Position numbers and translations under genes: made by a program
In this document: in pieces, positions 60,451-64,000 of the stretch
How the letters are laid out: each line of letters opens with the position of its first letter
Numbering within the stretch: the first letter of the stretch is position 1
The notes under the pieces: model-generated
What the model was told of the DNA's origin: nothing
Seen by the model: only the letters and a program-made list of their open reading frames with translations
Databases searched by the model: none
Origin: Chitinophaga costaii
GTDB taxonomy: Bacteria; Bacteroidota; Bacteroidia; Chitinophagales; Chitinophagaceae
Direction of reading: 5' to 3'
DNA: 64,000 bases
Assembly: GCF_900094705.1 (NCBI RefSeq)
Contig: NZ_FMAR01000009.1
Location: 124,001 to 188,000 of the forward strand

Positions 60451-61032
60451 TTAAAAATCGTCCAGCCCTGCTTGTTGCTGGGCATCTTCGCTGTCTTCGG
60501 TATCTTCCTCCGTATCATTTTCTTCCCCTTCTTCCCCGAAGCCTTCGTCCAGGCCTTCTCTATTGAGATCGTATTTTTCTTCCATCTCCACGAGTTTATC
60601 GTTTACGAGGCCTTTAGTGCCGTATTGGCTGGGGGCCAGGCCTTCTTTGCGCACCAGGAGGGGGTACACTTTTTTGGCGTCTTCCTCTTTGGATACGGCG
60701 ATCAGTTCCACCAGAAATGTCCAGTGTTTGGCAAAATCGTAAACGTAAATAAATTTCTGGTTAGGTGTTTTCACTTCCAGTCCGATGGCCGTTTCTACCA
60801 TCAGGAGGGGGGCTACTTTGCGTGGTGCGTTATCATTTTCAAAAATGATTTCCCGGCCCCGCGCCCAATTATCGTTACTACGGAAAAAGGTGGCGTTGTG
60901 CTTGCTATCAAACTCGAATGCTTGCAGGATGGACTGGTGGAATTGTAAAAATGACTGGGCGGGCTTTATCACAATATCTCTATATACACTTTCATCTTCT
61001 TCCCAATAGACCCTGAATTTCAAAACCGGCAT
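60451..61032 (-). CDS. Plasmid pRiA4b ORF-3-like protein with acidic tail
   Basis: 193 residues. The family (PF07929) pattern is visible: LKFRVYWEEDESVYRDIVIKPAQSFLQFH at the start, IFENDNAPRKVAPLLMV in the middle and FIYVYDFAKHWTFLVELIAV, all typical of this IS1096-passenger-related group. The last about 45 residues are highly acidic (EEGEENDTEEDTEDSEDAQ), likely disordered. Function unknown; no mobile element is next to it and its base composition matches its surroundings, so the plasmid name is only historical. Chromosomal copies are widespread in Bacteroidota. Confidence 0.8.
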   Translation of the reverse strand: MPVLKFRVYWEEDESVYRDIVIKPAQSFLQFHQSILQAFEFDSKHNATFFRSNDNWARGREIIFENDNAPRKVAPLLMVETAIGLEVKTPNQKFIYVYDFAKHWTFLVELIAVSKEEDAKKVYPLLVRKEGLAPSQYGTKGLVNDKLVEMEEKYDLNREGLDEGFGEEGEENDTEEDTEDSEDAQQQAGLDDF

Positions 61033-61149
61033 ATATGCTTCGTTAATGTTTTTTATGTGATTTGATCGGTAGGTGTTGTGGTAGCAGGCAGGCTGCTATT
61101 TGCAAAATACCCATTTTTATGCCAATACTCCGATATTTCAATAATATTC

Positions 61150-62592
61150 TTATGGCTGTTGCAACGGCTTCAGGTTCATAGCGCTGGCTGTTTCCAGCAT
61201 GAAGGCGTAGGCGGCTTCGTAGGTATTGGGAATGATGCCATCGAGGATGGCTTCGCGGATGGCATTTTTCAGATCGCCTACCTGGCGGCAGGGGCGCAGG
61301 CCAAACGTTTCCATGATCATCTCCCCCGTAACCGGCGGTTGCCAGTTGCGGATACGGTCGTTCTCCTCTACTTCTTTAAGCCGTTCGCGTACCAGTTCAA
61401 AATTTTCTAAATAACGTTTTACCTTTTGTTTGTTTTTGGAGGTAATGTCTGCTTCGCACAGGGTCATGAGCGCGTCTATATCTTCCCCGGTATCGAAGAT
61501 GAGGCGGCGTATAGCCGAATCCGTTATATTCTCTTTGGTGAGGCTAATGGGGCGCAAGTGCAGCTCCACCAGTTTTTTCACAAAACGCATCTTTTCGTTT
61601 TGCGGCAGCTTCAGTTTGGCGAAAATGCGGGGTACCATTTTGCCGCCCACGGCATCGTGCCCGTGGAAAGTCCACCCATGTCCTTCTTCGAAGCGTTTGG
61701 TGGCAGGTTTGCCAATGTCGTGCAGCAGGGCGGCCCAGCGCAGCCAGAGGTCGCGGGTGTGTAGGCTTATATTGTCGATCACCTGCAGGGTGTGATAGAA
61801 ATTATCTTTATGCCCTTTCCCATCCTGGGTTTCCACGCCTACCAGGTCTGTCATGGCGGGGAAAATAAGTTTCAGCAATCCGGCTTTGTACAGCAGATCC
61901 AGCCCGATGGAGGGTTTTACCGTGAGCATGATCTTATTCAGCTCATCGGTAATGCGTTCCTGGGTGATGATGCGGATGCGGTGGGCATTTTCCTGTATGC
62001 CGGCAAATACAACGGGGTCTATCGTAAAGGCCAGTTGGGCGGCAAAACGGATGGCGCGCATCATCCGCAGGGGATCGTCGCTAAAGGTTTTCACCGGGTT
62101 TAGCGGGGTGCGGATGATCTTGTCTGCCAAATCCTGGCGGCCCTGGAAGGGATCTACCAGGTTACCGTAATCGGCGGGGTTGAGGCTGATGGCCATGGCA
62201 TTGATCGTGAAGTCGCGGCGTAGCTGGTCGTCTTCCAGCGAGCCGGCTTCCACTGCCGGGTTGCGGGAGTCTTCGCGGTAGCTTTCCCGGCGGGCGCCTA
62301 CAAATTCCATTTCCATATCCTCCCATTTAAGCTGGGCGGTGCCATAGGTTTTGAAGAAATGCACGGGGATATTACCGCCGAGTTTTTCGGCCACTTTATG
62401 CGCCAGGGCTATACCGTCGCCCACGCAGACGATGTCCATGTCCTTAGTTTTGCGGCCCAAAAGTTTGTCCCGCACAAAGCCGCCAATCACGTAAGCCGGC
62501 ACGCCCAGTTCTGCGGCAGCCAGGGCTACATGATGAAGCACTCCGCGCTCCTGCGGTGTACAAGGGATGTCGAATTTACCGGGAATGGTCAT
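61150..62592 (-). CDS. cca: CCA-adding tRNA nucleotidyltransferase with HD domain
   Basis: 480 residues. It adds or repairs the 3' CCA end of tRNAs without a template; the tRNA-Gly in this window lacks an encoded CCA. The nucleotidyltransferase head (about 1-150) has VIGGFVRDKLLGRKTKDMDI with the GG-x(n)-D-x-D catalytic aspartates, then RRDFTINAMA, the RNA-binding region DPLRMMRAIRFAAQLAFTID, and a C-terminal HD domain (about 245-350; LLHDIGKPATKRFEEGHGWT, FHGHDAVGG) with phosphatase-type residues. Length is normal for the HD-fused form. A consensus promoter ends 5 nt before the ATG, so the transcript is probably leaderless. Confidence 0.93.
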   Translation of the reverse strand: MTIPGKFDIPCTPQERGVLHHVALAAAELGVPAYVIGGFVRDKLLGRKTKDMDIVCVGDGIALAHKVAEKLGGNIPVHFFKTYGTAQLKWEDMEMEFVGARRESYREDSRNPAVEAGSLEDDQLRRDFTINAMAISLNPADYGNLVDPFQGRQDLADKIIRTPLNPVKTFSDDPLRMMRAIRFAAQLAFTIDPVVFAGIQENAHRIRIITQERITDELNKIMLTVKPSIGLDLLYKAGLLKLIFPAMTDLVGVETQDGKGHKDNFYHTLQVIDNISLHTRDLWLRWAALLHDIGKPATKRFEEGHGWTFHGHDAVGGKMVPRIFAKLKLPQNEKMRFVKKLVELHLRPISLTKENITDSAIRRLIFDTGEDIDALMTLCEADITSKNKQKVKRYLENFELVRERLKEVEENDRIRNWQPPVTGEMIMETFGLRPCRQVGDLKNAIREAILDGIIPNTYEAAYAFMLETASAMNLKPLQQP

Positions 62593-62597
62593 TACTC

Positions 62598-62630
62598 CAA
62601 AAATACTATTTTAGAAAAGAAAGCCGCAAA
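62598..62630 (-). promoter_or_regulatory. cca promoter (TTTG-N21-TATTTTTG)
   Basis: On the minus strand TTTG (62627-62630) precedes an exact TATTTTTG (62598-62605) by 21 nt. Only 5 nt separate the box from the ATG at 62592, the same distance as for pcm. Confidence 0.65.
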
Positions 62631-62693
62631 GGTAAGGAAATTGGCCATAGGGATGCAGGAATCTGAAACTGCGCCCAGGATGGGCCATTGCGG

Positions 62694-63266
62694 CTATTCC
62701 CGGATGATTTCCAGGCTGCCGTCTGGCCGGATCTTAACAATCCGGGAGGGCATAGCGGGCTGCTTTTCGTACTGGCGATGCCGCACGATGTAGGTGGCCG
62801 CGGCTTTTACGGTGGGTGATATTGCGGCAAAGTTGACGGGGGCAGGCTCCCCACTCAAATTGGCAGAAGTGGAAACGATGGGTTTGCGCAGGCGCTTTAT
62901 AAGGTGGCGGCAAAACTGATCTTTTACCAGGCGGATGGCCACGCTCCCATCTTCATTGATGACGCTGGGGGCCAGGTTCAGGGCGCCTTCATAGATCACC
63001 GTGGTAGGACTATCAAAATCATCGAGGATAGTGGCCAGGTTTGGATGCGGATGGGCTACGTACTGCAAAATAGATCTTACTTCGGCCATCAGTATGACCA
63101 TGCTTTTATGCACGGGCCGCTGTTTGAGCTCGAATATTTTACGCACTGCTTTTTCGTTGGTCGCGTCGCAACCCAGGCCCCAGATGGTATCGGTAGGATA
63201 TAAAATATTGCCGCCGGAGCGTAGCACCGCCAGGGAGATGATGAGGTCTTGATCAAAAATTTCCAC
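62694..63266 (-). CDS. L-threonylcarbamoyladenylate synthase (YrdC/Sua5 family)
   Basis: 190 residues. YrdC domain: GGNILYPTDTIWGLGCDATN (substrate cleft), IFELKQRPVHKSMVIL, SVAIRLVKDQFCRHLIKRL and PIVSTSANLSGEPAPVNFA are all present. It makes threonylcarbamoyl-AMP for the t6A37 modification of ANN-decoding tRNAs. It is a single-domain TsaC-type rather than the longer Sua5 type. It starts 8 nt after the stop of the upstream glycosyltransferase gene on the same strand, so the two are co-transcribed. With miaA, miaB, cca and proS it adds to the tRNA theme of this region. Confidence 0.9.
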   Translation of the reverse strand: MEIFDQDLIISLAVLRSGGNILYPTDTIWGLGCDATNEKAVRKIFELKQRPVHKSMVILMAEVRSILQYVAHPHPNLATILDDFDSPTTVIYEGALNLAPSVINEDGSVAIRLVKDQFCRHLIKRLRKPIVSTSANLSGEPAPVNFAAISPTVKAAATYIVRHRQYEKQPAMPSRIVKIRPDGSLEIIRE

Positions 63267-63274
63267 GCGTTATA

Positions 63275-64000
63275 TTAAAATAGTGAACGATAAACTTCCA
63301 TGACGGCGGCGGCACATTTTTCTGGGGTGAAATGGCGGGCGTGTATAAACCCCTTTTCGCGCAAATCTGCCGCCAGCGCTTCATCTGTAGTGATGGTGCG
63401 GATGGCACCGGCAATGGCCTCTACGGAAAGGGGATCAACGTAAAGGGCAGCATTGCCCGCCGTTTCTGCAAAACACGAGCCCTGGGAGGTGATAACCGGC
63501 GTGCCGCTCCACAAGGCCTCCAGGATAGGAATGCCAAAACCTTCGAACAAAGATACGTAGAGCAACGCCGTGGCGCCCTGGTATAATAAGGGCAGCTCCT
63601 CCCCTTTCATACGGCCCTGCTCATTGAGCCAGATCACCTGTTTTTCCATGCCCTCCCGCGCTATCCAGGCCTTAACTTTTTTCATATATCCATCCCCGTT
63701 ACCCAGCACCACCAAAGGCAGTGCCGCCCCTGACTGGCGCAGGGCCTGCACCACTGCCAGCAGGTTTTTCCGCTCAATGACGGAGCCTACACTCAGTAAA
63801 TATTTTTCCGGCAAATGATAGGCCGCACGAAATGCCGCAATGCTGGACGCCGTATGCAACCCTTCGAAAGATGGGTCGCAGCTTTGATAACATACGGTTA
63901 TCTTCCCGGGGTGTACGTTGTAAAACTGCACCAGGTCTGCCTTGGTTTGTTCGCTGATGGCAATGACCCGGTCTGCCGCATGGGCTGCGTACCGCGCTTT
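63275..64000 (-). CDS. Glycosyltransferase family 4 (GT-B), partial
   Basis: At least 242 residues; the frame runs through the window end, so the N-terminal domain is missing. The visible part is the C-terminal Rossmann domain of a group-1 glycosyltransferase: RVIAISEQTKADLVQF, LLSVGSVIERKNLLAVVQAL, VVLGNGDGYMKKVKAWI, ALLYVSLFEGFGIPILEALW (the EGFG-x-P-x-x-E nucleotide-sugar motif) and PVITSQGSCFAETAGNAALY. It transfers sugars from nucleotide donors, probably in envelope polysaccharide synthesis; donor and acceptor are unknown. It ends 8 nt before the tsaC-like gene. Its start lies beyond the right edge. Confidence 0.88.
   Translation of the reverse strand, partial: KARYAAHAADRVIAISEQTKADLVQFYNVHPGKITVCYQSCDPSFEGLHTASSIAAFRAAYHLPEKYLLSVGSVIERKNLLAVVQALRQSGAALPLVVLGNGDGYMKKVKAWIAREGMEKQVIWLNEQGRMKGEELPLLYQGATALLYVSLFEGFGIPILEALWSGTPVITSQGSCFAETAGNAALYVDPLSVEAIAGAIRTITTDEALAADLREKGFIHARHFTPEKCAAAVMEVYRSLF

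Noticed and set aside
60451..61032. Mobile-element gene (pRiA4b ORF-3 / IS1096 passenger)
   Set aside because: No transposase, inverted repeats or compositional shift; the family is common on Bacteroidota chromosomes.
1..64000. CRISPR array, rRNA operon or prophage
   Set aside because: No regularly spaced repeats, rRNA sequence or phage structural genes were seen anywhere in the window.

Overview
The window is chromosomal DNA of a Bacteroidota bacterium, most likely Chitinophagaceae (Chitinophaga-like). This rests on SusC/Oar-type TonB receptors with carboxypeptidase-regulatory domains, a LytTR regulator with a beta-propeller histidine kinase, TamB and OmpP1/FadL proteins, the order lptE - large linker protein - secG, and repeated matches to the Bacteroidota -7 promoter box TAnnTTTG. 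No rRNA, CRISPR array, prophage or insertion sequence was found. There is one tRNA, tRNA-Gly(CCC).

Layout. 0.3-10.3 kb: TonB-dependent outer-membrane receptor, pcm, a phosphohexomutase, a DUF2279 protein, a PyrR-like phosphoribosyltransferase, a membrane Fe-S protein plus a CCG-domain Fe-S protein, and a conserved small protein. 10.3-12.7 kb is a small accessory patch: a decayed membrane-protein gene, tRNA-Gly, a higBA toxin-antitoxin pair and an orphan hypothetical. 12.9-21.5 kb is a core block: miaB, a sigma-54 activator, lptE, an 795-residue acidic linker protein, secG, mltG and a YihY/BrkB membrane protein. 21.6-32.9 kb: thioredoxin-fold protein, M14 peptidase, a frameshifted secreted-protein remnant, DinB-like protein, lipoprotein, TraB/GumN protein and a giant TamB. 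33.0-37.8 kb: ribBA with a palindrome over its promoter, and a large Oar-like TonB receptor.

37.9-45.1 kb is the most unusual region. It has two divergent alpha/beta-hydrolase esterases, an ATP-grasp enzyme with a histone-H1-like tail, a YbdK-type carboxylate-amine ligase, a stand-alone class-I glutamine amidotransferase and a second ATP-grasp-like protein, followed by two small membrane proteins. It looks like an amide-bond-forming (peptide-like metabolite) cluster whose product is unknown. 45.1-50.8 kb: rhodanese, PASTA protein, ddl, ferredoxin, LuxC-like acyl-CoA reductase and a DegQ/HtrA protease. 50.9-54.6 kb: an overlapping LytTR response-regulator/histidine-kinase pair with a GTAC-rich upstream region. 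54.9-64 kb: proS, a Tyr/Gly-rich lipoprotein, a FadL-like porin, miaA, a pRiA4b ORF-3-like protein, CCA nucleotidyltransferase, tsaC-like synthase and a glycosyltransferase cut by the window end.

Functional themes: tRNA maturation (miaA, miaB, tsaC, cca, proS) and envelope building (lptE, tamB, secG, mltG, ddl, PASTA, degQ, TonB receptors). All identifications come from reading the translated sequence and remembered family features; no database search was run.
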